Below, piece by piece: positions 6,964 to 15,167 of a stretch of DNA of 16,114 nt; position 1 is the stretch's first letter; the number at the start of each line of letters is the position of its first letter. The DNA is from CAZNMF01 sp035547155 (GTDB lineage Bacteria > Acidobacteriota > Vicinamibacteria > Vicinamibacterales > SCN-69-37), in contig DASZVJ010000228.1 of assembly GCA_035547155.1 (NCBI GenBank), forward strand, positions 1 to 16,114, read 5' to 3'. Below the pieces are notes generated by a model. It made no database searches. It was given only the letters and a program-made list of their open reading frames with translations, and was not told the origin of the DNA. The translations under genes and the position numbers were made by a program.

Positions 6964-8007
6964 TCAGCGCGCCTCCACGGGCGCCATCGCGTCGGCGACG
7001 GCGGCAAAGACGAGATCGGGCGTGATGCGCTTCATGCAGCGATGATCGATCGGACAGTCGCGAAGCTGGCAGGGTCGGCAGAAGACGGGCACGCTGATGA
7101 CTCGATGAGGTCCCAAGGGATGCGTCGCGCGCTCGTCGGTCGGCCCGAAGATCGCGACGACGGGTGTGCCGAGCGCCGACGCCACGTGCATCGCGCCCGA
7201 GTCGTTCGACACGAACGCCGTCATGCGCGCGATGACGCCGACGAGCGCTCCCAGACTCGTCCGTCCCGTCAGATTGACGACACGGCCCGCGACGTCCGGG
7301 GCGTGCGCACGGAGCCACGATTCTATCGCACGCGCCGCGTCGCGATCGTGCGAGGCGCCGACGACAATCACCCGCGCGTGCCGCTGGCGCACGATCCGGC
7401 TCGCGACGTCCGCCATGCGATCCGGCATCCACTGCTTCGCCTGGCCGTACGCGGCGCCCGGCGCCATCCCGACGATCGTCTCCTCGTCGCTCACGCCGTG
7501 CTGCGCGAGCAGGGCGTGCGCGCGCTCGGCGCTCGGATGCGACGGCGCAAGTCGCGGCAACGGCGACGCGTCGCACGCGATGTCGAGGCCACGCACGAGA
7601 TCGCGGTAGTAGTCAGCCTGATGCGTGACGCCCGCGCGCCTCGTGCGCCGGCTCTTGCGCGTCAGCAACAAGCCTCGGCCCGACGTCGCCAGGCCCCACC
7701 GCTCGGGCACACCCGCGCGCCAGAGCTGCCACGCGGATCGAAACGAGTTGGGAAACAGCACGCCGAGATCGAAGCCCTCGCCTTCGAGCGCGGCCACGGC
7801 AGTGCGCGTCTGCGTCGAGAGATCGATCACGCGATCGGGCCGGACGTCGGTGTCCTCGCGGAACAGCGCGGCGACGGACGGCACGGCCGCGACCGTCAGA
7901 TGCGCGGCCGGCCAGTGCTGCCGGATCGCCGTCATGGCCGGCAGCGCCATCACCGCATCTCCGAGCCAATTCGGCGCACGCACGACGACGCGTGTCATCG
8001 TCGTCAT
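6964..8007 (-). CDS. waaF: ADP-heptose:LPS heptosyltransferase II
   Basis: The 347-residue GT9-family enzyme is predicted to add the second heptose of the LPS inner core. APNWLGDAVMALPAM (11-25) is the WaaF form of the N-terminal motif. FPNSFRSA (85-92), PGAAYGQAKQWMP (183-195), FVSNDSGAMHVASALGTP (265-282) and AIFGPTDERATHPLG follow. A cysteine cluster (C310, C313, C318, C324) precedes the C-terminal helix, as in WaaC here. The start is ATG 8007, whose ATGA overlaps the lpxL stop by 4 nt; the Met at 7998 (residue 4) is an alternative. Long frames extending upstream to 8754 are shadows of lpxL. Confidence 0.92.
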   Translation of the reverse strand: MTTMTRVVVRAPNWLGDAVMALPAMTAIRQHWPAAHLTVAAVPSVAALFREDTDVRPDRVIDLSTQTRTAVAALEGEGFDLGVLFPNSFRSAWQLWRAGVPERWGLATSGRGLLLTRKSRRTRRAGVTHQADYYRDLVRGLDIACDASPLPRLAPSHPSAERAHALLAQHGVSDEETIVGMAPGAAYGQAKQWMPDRMADVASRIVRQRHARVIVVGASHDRDAARAIESWLRAHAPDVAGRVVNLTGRTSLGALVGVIARMTAFVSNDSGAMHVASALGTPVVAIFGPTDERATHPLGPHRVISVPVFCRPCQLRDCPIDHRCMKRITPDLVFAAVADAMAPVEAR

Positions 8008-8954
8008 GTGTCGAGCGCCTCGCCTTCGTCGGATGCGGCCGCGGGGAACATGCCACGCGGATGACGGCCGGGTAGATCGCGCCAGCGACGGTGCATCCAC
8101 AGCCAGAGATGCGGATAGCGGCGCACGTACATCTCGAGCACGTCCGTGCAGCGCTGCGTCAGCTCGAGGACGGGATCGGGCGACGTCGCCGGCGGCATCT
8201 CGACGGGATGCTCGTAGACGAGCCGGCAGCGTCCGTCCGGCAGCGGGATCGCGAACGCGGGCACGAGCGGCGCGCCGGTGCGCAACGCGAGCGTCGCGAG
8301 CGCCGCGGTCGTCGCCGCCGGCCGGCCGAAGAAATCGACCGGCACGGCGTCGGCGCCGTGGATGTGCTGATCGATCAGGATGGCGACGCATTCGTTCGCC
8401 TGCAGCGCGCGGAGCACTTTGCGGAGCGCGCCCTGACGGTAGATCACGTGATTGCCCGTCGCACAGCGCATGCGCTCGAGCAGCCGATGCAGGTGCGGAT
8501 TGTCGAGCGGGCGCGCGAGCACGGACATCGGCCCGAGGACGAGCGCGTGCACGAGCCCATGGAGCTCCCAATAGCCGAAATGGCCGGAGAAGATGATCGC
8601 GCCATTGCCAGCGGCCAGCGCCGTGCGGACACGATCCTCGCCTTCGACGTCGACCGTCGCCAGCAGCTCGGACGAGGTCAGCGTGCTCGCGCGCAGCACC
8701 ATCACGAGCGAGCGGCCGAAGTGCACGAAGGTGTCGCGCGCGATCGTGCGGCACTCGGCCTCACTGCGCATCGGAAACGCGGCCCGCAGCTGCGAGATCG
8801 CCAGGCGCCGGTGCCCGCCGTCGATCGCGTAGAACACGAGGCCCACCAGCGTGCCCACAGCTTCGACCAGCGGCACCGGCACGGCGCCGACGAACGCGCG
8901 CATGGCGGCGACGACCCAGTACTCGAGGCGATGGCGAATCGCTGTCAGGATCAC
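8004..8954 (-). CDS. lpxL: Lipid A biosynthesis lauroyl/myristoyl acyltransferase (LpxL/HtrB family)
   Basis: The product has 316 residues, the usual size for the LpxL/LpxM/MsbB group, which transfers a secondary acyl chain from acyl-ACP to Kdo-lipid A at the inner membrane. An N-terminal hydrophobic region (about 12-45) is followed by the catalytic HX4E motif in FSGHFGYWELHG (His125, Glu130). DFFGRPAATT and RYPHLWLWMHRRW near the C-terminus are conserved landmarks of the family. I choose GTG 8954, because GTGA overlaps the lpxK stop by 4 nt; an ATG at 8987 would lie well inside lpxK. Only one such acyltransferase occurs in the window, so which acyl position it serves cannot be told. Confidence 0.88.
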   Translation of the reverse strand: MILTAIRHRLEYWVVAAMRAFVGAVPVPLVEAVGTLVGLVFYAIDGGHRRLAISQLRAAFPMRSEAECRTIARDTFVHFGRSLVMVLRASTLTSSELLATVDVEGEDRVRTALAAGNGAIIFSGHFGYWELHGLVHALVLGPMSVLARPLDNPHLHRLLERMRCATGNHVIYRQGALRKVLRALQANECVAILIDQHIHGADAVPVDFFGRPAATTAALATLALRTGAPLVPAFAIPLPDGRCRLVYEHPVEMPPATSPDPVLELTQRCTDVLEMYVRRYPHLWLWMHRRWRDLPGRHPRGMFPAAASDEGEALDT

Positions 8955-9880
8955 GCTCGTACCTCGCGCAGCCGCGCCAGCAGCCACGTCCCGAACTCGC
9001 CGCCGTCACCGATCTCGACGGTCAGCGGCACGGCCGCCATTGCGAATGGCAGCGGCCGAAGCAGCAGCCATCGCATCGCGTCCTTCTCGGTCGTGACGAC
9101 GCCGCTCGCGCCGGTGTCGGCGAGCGCCCGCGCCACACGATCGAGATCGGCGCGCGTGAACGCATGATGATCCGGGAACGCGACGAAACGCGCAATCCGC
9201 CAGCCGTTGCCCTCGAGCGCGCGGGAAAATCGCTCGGGCGCCGCAATGCCCGCCGCCGCGACGACGGGCCTCTCGCGTGACAAGGCGGGCCGTCCGCGCT
9301 CGAGCATCCACGGCTCACCCAGGCGGCGCGTCAGCGCGAAGCGCGGCGTGCGGCGCGCGTCGGACACCTTGTCGAGATCGGCGGCCACGGATGCGATCGT
9401 CGCATCATCGACGATCACCGCATCAGCACGAGCGAGCGCGCGCGGCGACGATCGCAGCCGGCCGAACGGCAGGCGCCGATCGCGCAGATCCCGCGGCGCG
9501 ACGATGACGATATCGACGTCGCGCGCGAGCGATCGATGCTGGAACCCATCGTCGAGCACGTGGACGGTCGCGCCGAGCTCGGACTCGGCGAGCGCCGCGG
9601 CCTCCGCGCGGACGCGGCAGACGAGCACGGCGGCGCCGGGCACCTGACGCGCCAGCATCAGCGGCTCGTCGCCGCTGCGATCGAGATCGGCACGCAGATG
9701 GAGGCCATCGCTCACGATGACGACGCCGGTCTGCGGCGCGCGGCGGCGGTAGCCGCGACTGAGAATGGCCGGCCGTTCGCCGGCCGCGACGAGCAGGCGC
9801 GCGATGGCGGCGACCGCCGGCGTCTTGCCGCGGCCCCCCATCGCGAGATTGCCGACGCTGACGACCGGAACGCGCGCCAC
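8951..9880 (-). CDS. lpxK: Tetraacyldisaccharide 4'-kinase, short form
   Basis: LpxK phosphorylates the 4' position of the lipid A disaccharide precursor at the inner membrane. The P-loop region SVGNLAMGGRGKTP (8-21), ILSRGYRR (39-46), DEPLMLA (71-77), VLDDGFQHRSL (108-118) and TTEKDAMRW near the C-terminus are all present. With GTG 9880 as start, five bases after the waaA stop, the protein has 309 residues and begins almost at the P-loop strand. It therefore lacks the hydrophobic N-terminal helix that anchors E. coli LpxK (about 328 residues). No in-frame upstream stretch looks like that helix; it would run back through the end of waaA. The 4-nt overlap with lpxL suggests translational coupling. 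Confidence 0.9.
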   Translation of the reverse strand: MARVPVVSVGNLAMGGRGKTPAVAAIARLLVAAGERPAILSRGYRRRAPQTGVVIVSDGLHLRADLDRSGDEPLMLARQVPGAAVLVCRVRAEAAALAESELGATVHVLDDGFQHRSLARDVDIVIVAPRDLRDRRLPFGRLRSSPRALARADAVIVDDATIASVAADLDKVSDARRTPRFALTRRLGEPWMLERGRPALSRERPVVAAAGIAAPERFSRALEGNGWRIARFVAFPDHHAFTRADLDRVARALADTGASGVVTTEKDAMRWLLLRPLPFAMAAVPLTVEIGDGGEFGTWLLARLREVRA

Positions 9881-9885
9881 TCCGC

Positions 9886-11214
9886 CTATCCGCGCCGGAA
9901 CGGCCGCACGACACCGCGACTGCCCGGCGGGGGCAGCAATGCGGCGATCGCCGTCAACGTGCGTTCTTTCGCGCCGCGGTTCGCCTCGACCAGCGCACGC
10001 GCCGCCGCGCCCAGCCGCGCGCGCTCCACCGAGTCGCCGACCAGACGCACGATCGTCGTCGTCAACGCAGCGGCGTCCGGCACCTGGACGGCGGCCTGAT
10101 GCGCGAGAAACGCCTCCGCGATCTCGGCGAAGTTCTCCATGTGCGGGCCGAAGACGATCGGCTTGCCGTGGACGGCCGGCTCGAGGATGTTGTGCCCGCC
10201 CTGATCGACGAGGCTGCCGCCGACGAAGACGACCGTCGCGACCGGGAACACGTGCGCGAGCTCGCCGATCGAGTCGAGGATGACGACATCGGCGCGCGGC
10301 TCGGCGTCGACCGCGAGCTCCGTGCGCCGCACGACGCGCAGTCCTTCCCCGCGCGCGAGCGCCTCGGCCTCGGCGAACCGCTCCGGCTTGCGCGGCGCGA
10401 GAATCAGCAGCGTGTTCGGATGCGCGCGGCGGACGGTGGCAAACGCCGCGAGCACCGGCATCTCCTCGCCCTTCAGCGTGCTTGCCGCGATGAAGACCGG
10501 CCGCGACGGCGCGATGCGGAAGTACCGCAGCACACGGCCGGCACCTCGGCCCGCGGCCGCGCCCGGCACGTCGAGCGAGTCGAACTTCAGGCTGCCCGTA
10601 ACGACGACGCGCGATGGATCGGCGCCGATGTCGATGATGCGCCGCGCCGATTCGTCGCTCTGCATGCAGAAGCGATCGACGTCCTGCAGCACCGTACGGA
10701 AGAACGGACGGACGAGCTTGTAACGCGGGTACGACCGTGACGAGATCCGCCCGTTGACGAGCATCGTCTTGATGCCGCGCTGCCGGCACGCGCGCAGGAG
10801 ATTCGGCCAGATCTCCGTCTCCATCATGACGAACAGCCGCGGCTTCACCAGCCCGAGCGTGCGATTGACGATGAACGGCAGATCGAACGGAAAGAAGAAG
10901 ACCGCGTCGACGTCCTGGATGCGCGTCCGCGCAATCTGCTGCCCGGTCAGCGTCGTCGTCGAGAGGAAGATCCGAAGCGCCGGGTAGCGCTCGCGCAGGT
11001 CGGCGATGAGCGCGCGTGCGGTCAGGGCCTCGCCGACCGAGACCGCGTGAATCCAGATCGACTCGTCGCCGTCGAGGTTGAAGCTGACGGGCAGCCGGCC
11101 CATCCGCTCGGAGAAATTGCCGATGTACTTGCGGTACACGAGGGCCTGATACAGGAACCATGGCGAGAGCAGCACCGCCAGGACCAGCACGGCCAGCGTG
11201 TACAGGATGTGCAC
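9886..11214 (-). CDS. waaA: 3-deoxy-D-manno-octulosonic acid (Kdo) transferase
   Basis: WaaA (KdtA) adds Kdo from CMP-Kdo to the lipid A precursor. The 442-residue product has an N-terminal membrane anchor (3-25), then ERMGRLP (36-42), IWIHAVSVGEA with the catalytic Glu62, MMETEIWPN, GSLKFD, FIAASTLKGEE and FVGGSLVDQGGHNILEPA. All are standard WaaA motifs in the right order. I choose GTG 11214; the open frame continues upstream, but only as antisense to gap and with no family similarity. There is no close Shine-Dalgarno sequence, and a TATCAT element sits 6 nt upstream. It is the first gene of the minus-strand LPS operon. One or two Kdo additions cannot be predicted from sequence. Confidence 0.92.
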   Translation of the reverse strand: MHILYTLAVLVLAVLLSPWFLYQALVYRKYIGNFSERMGRLPVSFNLDGDESIWIHAVSVGEALTARALIADLRERYPALRIFLSTTTLTGQQIARTRIQDVDAVFFFPFDLPFIVNRTLGLVKPRLFVMMETEIWPNLLRACRQRGIKTMLVNGRISSRSYPRYKLVRPFFRTVLQDVDRFCMQSDESARRIIDIGADPSRVVVTGSLKFDSLDVPGAAAGRGAGRVLRYFRIAPSRPVFIAASTLKGEEMPVLAAFATVRRAHPNTLLILAPRKPERFAEAEALARGEGLRVVRRTELAVDAEPRADVVILDSIGELAHVFPVATVVFVGGSLVDQGGHNILEPAVHGKPIVFGPHMENFAEIAEAFLAHQAAVQVPDAAALTTTIVRLVGDSVERARLGAAARALVEANRGAKERTLTAIAALLPPPGSRGVVRPFRRG

Positions 11215-11220
11215 GTCAGG

Positions 11221-11226
11221 ATGATA
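11221..11226 (-). promoter_or_regulatory. Possible -10 element of the waaA operon
   Basis: On the minus strand TATCAT is followed six bases later by the GTG start of waaA at 11214. If it is a sigma-70 -10 element, transcription would begin at or within a base or two of the start codon. No good -35 is seen (AAAGGA at the expected distance). Confidence 0.35.
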
Positions 11227-11237
11227 CCCGGTCTTGA

Positions 11238-11243
11238 TACAAT
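11238..11243 (+). promoter_or_regulatory. Possible -10 element for the gap operon
   Basis: TACAAT on the plus strand is one base from the TATAAT consensus and would give a leader of about 40 nt before gap. The -35 region (around 11215-11220) matches poorly. The two divergent promoters would lie within about 20 bp of each other in this 75-bp gap. Confidence 0.4.
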
Positions 11244-11270
11244 TCCTTTTTTCGTTCGCGGTCCTGATTC

Positions 11271-11281
11271 GAGGAGAGGAG
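11271..11281 (+). promoter_or_regulatory. Strong ribosome binding site of gap
   Basis: GAGGAGAGGAG ends 8 nt before the gap ATG at 11290 and fixes that start. It contrasts with the absence of such a site before waaA and secG. Confidence 0.75.
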
Positions 11282-11289
11282 CTTCCGGA

Positions 11290-12300
11290 ATGGCCATCAA
11301 GGTGGGAATCAACGGGTTCGGGCGCATTGGCCGCAACATCCTGCGGGCGTCGCTGCCGTACAAGAGCGAGATCGACATCGTCGCGGTCAACGATCTGACC
11401 GACGCGGGCACGCTGGCCCACCTGCTGAAGTACGACTCGATCCTCGGCAACCTGAAGGCCGACATCAGCGCGTCGGGCGACTCGATCACGGTCGACGGCG
11501 ACAAGTTCCAGGTGCTCGCGCAGAAGGACCCGGCCGCCCTGCCGTGGAAGGACCTCGGCGTCGACATCGTGTTCGAATCGACCGGCCGCTTCACGGATCG
11601 CGACTCGGCGGCCAAGCACATCACCGCCGGCGCCAAGCGCGTCGTCATCACGGCGCCCGCCAAGAAGCCGGACGCGACGTTCGTCATGGGCGTCAACAAC
11701 GAGACCTACGATCCGGCCAAGCACCACGTGATCTCGAACGCCTCGTGCACGACGAACTGTCTCGCGCCGTTCGCGAAGGTGCTCGACGAGGCCTTCGGCA
11801 TCAAGCGCGGCTGGATGACGACCTGCCACGCGTACACCAACGACCAGAACCTGCTCGACCTGCCGCACAAGGACCTGCGCCGTGCGCGCGCGGCCGCGTT
11901 GTCGATCATTCCGACGACGACGGGCGCGGCGGCGGCGGTGGGCGAAGTGCTGCCGCAGCTCAAGGGCAAGCTCGACGGCATCGCGCTGCGCGTGCCGACG
12001 CCGAACGTCTCGGTCGTCGACCTCGCCGTCGAAGTGAAGACCAAGACCACGGCTGAAGAAGTGAACGCGAAGTTCAAGGCCGCGGCTGACGGCCCGCTGA
12101 AGGGCATCCTCGAGTACGTCACCGCGCCGCTCGTGTCGATCGACTTCCGCGGCAACCCGCACTCGTCGATCGTCGACGCGCCGTACACGAAGGTCATGGA
12201 CGGCGACTTCGTGAAGGTGCTCGCGTGGTACGACAACGAGTGGGGCTACTCGAGCCGCTGCGTCGACCTGATCCGCTACATGGCGAAGAAGGGCCTCTAA
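11290..12300 (+). CDS. gap: Glyceraldehyde-3-phosphate dehydrogenase, type I
   Basis: The 336-residue NAD-dependent enzyme interconverts glyceraldehyde 3-phosphate and 1,3-bisphosphoglycerate in the cytoplasm. KVGINGFGRIGRN (4-16) is the Rossmann nucleotide loop, and the Asp at 35 (VAVND) suggests NAD preference. SNASCTTNCLAP (149-160) contains the catalytic Cys153, and His180 lies in TTCHAYTNDQ. LRRARAAALSIIPTTTGAAAAVG and WYDNEWGYS near the end are standard. It heads the gap-pgk-tpiA cluster, with only 2 nt before pgk. Codon use is strongly biased towards G/C-ending codons, as expected for a highly expressed gene. Frames reaching upstream to 11047 are antisense to waaA. Confidence 0.97.
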   Translation: MAIKVGINGFGRIGRNILRASLPYKSEIDIVAVNDLTDAGTLAHLLKYDSILGNLKADISASGDSITVDGDKFQVLAQKDPAALPWKDLGVDIVFESTGRFTDRDSAAKHITAGAKRVVITAPAKKPDATFVMGVNNETYDPAKHHVISNASCTTNCLAPFAKVLDEAFGIKRGWMTTCHAYTNDQNLLDLPHKDLRRARAAALSIIPTTTGAAAAVGEVLPQLKGKLDGIALRVPTPNVSVVDLAVEVKTKTTAEEVNAKFKAAADGPLKGILEYVTAPLVSIDFRGNPHSSIVDAPYTKVMDGDFVKVLAWYDNEWGYSSRCVDLIRYMAKKGL

Positions 12301-12302
12301 CC

Positions 12303-13481
<1,179 letters not shown>

Positions 13482-13512
13482 GGCAAACTGCGAACTTTGA
13501 CCAGAGCTGTTC

Positions 13513-14271
13513 ATGCGCACACCCGTATTGGCCGCCAATTGGAAGATGTTCAAGACCACGCACGAGACGCTCGCGTACGTGCGGGAGCTCAGTGCGCTGA
13601 CGAAGGCGATCGATGGCGTCGAGATCGTCGTCGCGCCGCCGTTCACGTCGCTCGCGACGGCGGCGGAAGCCGCGCGGAACACGAACGTCGGCATCGCGGC
13701 GCAGAATCTCTACTTCGAGCGCGAGGGCGCGTTCACGGGCGAGATCAGCGCGGGCATGATCAAGGACGCCGGCGCGGGCTACGTGATCATCGGGCACTCG
13801 GAACGGCGGCGGCTGTTCGGGGAGACCGACGCGTCGGTCAACCGCAAGACGCGCGCGGCGATCGCCGCCGAGCTGACGCCCATCGTCTGCGTCGGTGAGA
13901 CGCTCGACGAGCGCGAGAGCGGCCAGATGCCGGCCGTGCTCGATCGGCAGATCAAGGATGGCCTCGACGGCCTGACCGCCGATCAGATCGGCGCACTGAT
14001 CATCGCCTACGAGCCGGTGTGGGCGATCGGCACGGGCAAGAACGCCACGCCGGCCGAGGCCGACGAAGCGCATCGTCACATCCGTACGCGCCTGCGCGCG
14101 TGGTTCGGCGGTGCGGCCGCTGACGCCTGCCGCATCCAGTACGGCGGCTCCGTCAAGCCCGACAACATCGCGTCGCTCATCGCCCTGCCCGACGTCGACG
14201 GCGCCCTGGTCGGCGGCGCCAGTCTGGACGTCCGGAGCTTCTTCGAGATCGTCAGCAAGTCGCGAATCTGA
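13513..14271 (+). CDS. tpiA: Triosephosphate isomerase
   Basis: The 252-residue TIM-barrel enzyme interconverts dihydroxyacetone phosphate and glyceraldehyde 3-phosphate. The active-site residues are visible: Lys11 in AANWKMF, His95 in IIGHSERR and Glu167 in AYEPVWAIGTGK. The phosphate loops (IQYGGSV and DGALVGGASL) are intact. It lies 31 nt after pgk on the same strand; the spacer has only a weak ribosome site (AGAG). A clear terminator follows 20 nt after the stop, ending the glycolytic operon. Confidence 0.97.
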   Translation: MRTPVLAANWKMFKTTHETLAYVRELSALTKAIDGVEIVVAPPFTSLATAAEAARNTNVGIAAQNLYFEREGAFTGEISAGMIKDAGAGYVIIGHSERRRLFGETDASVNRKTRAAIAAELTPIVCVGETLDERESGQMPAVLDRQIKDGLDGLTADQIGALIIAYEPVWAIGTGKNATPAEADEAHRHIRTRLRAWFGGAAADACRIQYGGSVKPDNIASLIALPDVDGALVGGASLDVRSFFEIVSKSRI

Positions 14272-14290
14272 CGGAGGCTCGCCAGTTGTC

Positions 14291-14320
14291 ACGCGGCGGG
14301 AACTTTTCCGCCGCGTTTTT
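14291..14320 (+). terminator. Rho-independent terminator of the gap-pgk-tpiA operon
   Basis: ACGCGGCGG (14291-14299) and CCGCCGCGT (14308-14316) form a perfect 9-bp GC-rich stem with an 8-nt loop GAACTTTT, followed by a T-tract (14316-14320). It lies just after tpiA. Confidence 0.9.
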
Positions 14321-14360
14321 CGTCGACGCCCGTAGGGCTACGCGGCGCGGGGCGTCGACG
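14321..14360. repeat. Compound inverted repeat downstream of the terminator
   Basis: CGTCGACGCC (14321-14330) and GGCGTCGACG (14351-14360) are a perfect 10-bp inverted repeat. A second inverted pair, CGTAG/CTACG (14331-14335 and 14338-14342), is nested inside. It abuts the T-tract of the terminator. It could be a cruciform-forming REP-like unit or a second, T-less hairpin; function unknown. Confidence 0.6.
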
Positions 14361-14413
14361 TGCAGTAAACGCCCGCCAACCCAACACGCATCGTCTTCAT
14401 CGCCCGCAAAATA

Positions 14414-14461
14414 GAGACCCGCGGCCCGCAGACGGCAGCCCGCGGACAGCGGACCGCAGCC
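14414..14461. repeat. Degenerate GC-rich short repeats upstream of the secG promoter
   Basis: Imperfect units such as CCCGCGG, CCCGCAGACGGCAG, CCCGCGGACAG and CGGACCGCAG follow one another. They look like a decayed tandem array rather than coding sequence. The array reaches into the probable -35 region of secG. Confidence 0.35.
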
Positions 14462-14470
14462 TGTTATACT
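14443..14470 (+). promoter_or_regulatory. Probable secG promoter
   Basis: TATACT (14465-14470) is a strong -10, preceded by TGT. A weak -35, CGGACA (14443-14448), lies 16 bp upstream. The -10 ends only 8 nt before the secG ATG, so the transcript should have little or no leader. This promoter separates secG from the terminated glycolytic operon. Confidence 0.6.
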
Positions 14471-14478
14471 GCCCAGCT

Positions 14479-14847
14479 ATGCTCTACTACGCCCTCGTCT
14501 CCCTCTACATCCTGATCTGCTTCCTGCTGCTCGTGGTGGTCCTGCTGCAGCAGGGCAAGGGCGGCGACATCGCGGCGGCGTTTGGCGGCGCGAGCAGCCA
14601 GACCGCATTTGGCGCGCGCGCGGGCGCCACGGTGCTGACGCGGGCGACGACGATTCTGGGCACGCTGTTTCTGCTGGGCGCGTTTGCGTTGTCGCTCGTC
14701 GGCCACCAGGGCAGCTCGGTCGTGAGCGGCGTCGCCGCACCGGCCGCGCCGCCAGCGCAGCAGCAGACGGCGCCGGCCCTGCCGATGCCCGCACCCTCGA
14801 CCACGCCCGCCGCTCCGCCGGCCTCGACGCCGGCTCCGGCGAAATAG
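14479..14847 (+). CDS. secG: Preprotein translocase subunit SecG
   Basis: The 122-residue product is a two-helix inner-membrane protein of the SecYEG channel, which it assists in protein export. The first helix spans about 4-24 and the second about 58-75. The cytoplasmic loop between them has the conserved LLQQGKGGDIAAAFGG (22-37) and SSQTAFGARAG (39-49) motifs of SecG. The tail after residue 85 is Pro/Ala/Thr-rich, low in complexity and longer than in many homologues. The start at 14479 is fixed by the protein; there is no Shine-Dalgarno sequence, and the -10 element is 8 nt upstream. tRNA-Leu(GAG) follows, as in E. coli secG-leuU. Confidence 0.95.
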   Translation: MLYYALVSLYILICFLLLVVVLLQQGKGGDIAAAFGGASSQTAFGARAGATVLTRATTILGTLFLLGAFALSLVGHQGSSVVSGVAAPAAPPAQQQTAPALPMPAPSTTPAAPPASTPAPAK

Positions 14848-14874
14848 CCGCACGCAGCGCGCGCATCGGATCGT

Positions 14875-14903
14875 TTGGCTCGGCGCCGCTGCTGCCATAT
14901 ACT
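14875..14903 (+). promoter_or_regulatory. Probable tRNA-Leu promoter
   Basis: TTGGCT (14875-14880) and TATACT (14898-14903) are separated by 17 bp, the preferred sigma-70 spacing. The tRNA begins 55 nt further on, leaving a 5' leader of about 48 nt to be trimmed by RNase P. Confidence 0.6.
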
Positions 14904-14958
14904 TCAAGGCTGGCCAGTCACCGTGCGGCACCGACAGGGCGTCGCCGGTCTCACCCAC

Positions 14959-15045
14959 GCGGAAGTGGCGGAATTGGCAGACGCACCAGCTTGAGGGGCT
15001 GGCGGTAGCAATACCGTGGGGGTTCGAGTCCCCCCTTCCGCACCA
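14959..15045 (+). tRNA. tRNA-Leu (anticodon GAG), CCA encoded
   Basis: The acceptor GCGGAAG (14959-14965) pairs with CTTCCGC (15035-15041), and ACCA follows (15042-15045). The anticodon stem CCAGC/GCTGG (14986-14990, 14998-15002) encloses the loop TTGAGGG, with GAG at 14993-14995. The long variable arm (CGGTA...TACCG, about 15003-15016) marks a class II tRNA, and the T arm GGGGG-TTCGAGT-CCCCC is perfect. A GAG anticodon reads CUC/CUU leucine codons. Its place just after secG matches a linkage known in other bacteria. The 3' end is a common integration target for mobile elements. Confidence 0.97.
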
Positions 15046-15068
15046 TCTTTAGAATCAACAAAATACAG

Positions 15069-15103
15069 CCAGAATGACCACCATAAATCGGTGGCCATTC
15101 TGG
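15069..15103. repeat. Long inverted repeat just downstream of tRNA-Leu
   Basis: CCAGAATGACCACC (15069-15082) and GGTGGCCATTCTGG (15090-15103) pair over 14 bp with one T/C difference (a G-U pair in RNA) around the 7-nt loop ATAAATC. There is no T-tract. The local sequence is AT-richer than the rest of the window. It might end tRNA transcription, be a protein-binding site, or be the end of an inserted element. Confidence 0.65.
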
Positions 15104-15128
15104 TCAAGTGGTCAAGTCTGTGGTCAAG
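15101..15128. repeat. Three direct copies of TGGTCAAG
   Basis: TGGTCAAG occurs at 15101-15108, 15109-15116 and 15121-15128; the third copy is separated by TCTG. The first copy overlaps the right arm of the inverted repeat. Such iterated 8-mers can be protein-binding sites or remnants of an attachment region; neither is shown. Confidence 0.55.
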
Positions 15129-15167
15129 ATAGGGCCGCTGCGGGTGAGGAGAGCGCCCGCCGCAGGC

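Noticed and set aside
9881..11161. Upstream extension of the lpxK frame.
   Set aside because: It overlaps the clear waaA coding sequence in another frame and is low-complexity; lpxK begins at about 9880.
11215..12162. Upstream extension of the waaA frame.
   Set aside because: It runs antisense through gap; the WaaA membrane anchor and motifs begin right after GTG 11214.
15069..15103. The inverted repeat read as a Rho-independent terminator of tRNA-Leu.
   Set aside because: The stem is strong but no T-tract follows it, so I list it as a repeat with unknown function.
14904..15107. A 67-codon minus-strand frame over the tRNA containing GGTRTPTV.
   Set aside because: This phrase is the well-known false translation of the antisense of a tRNA gene.
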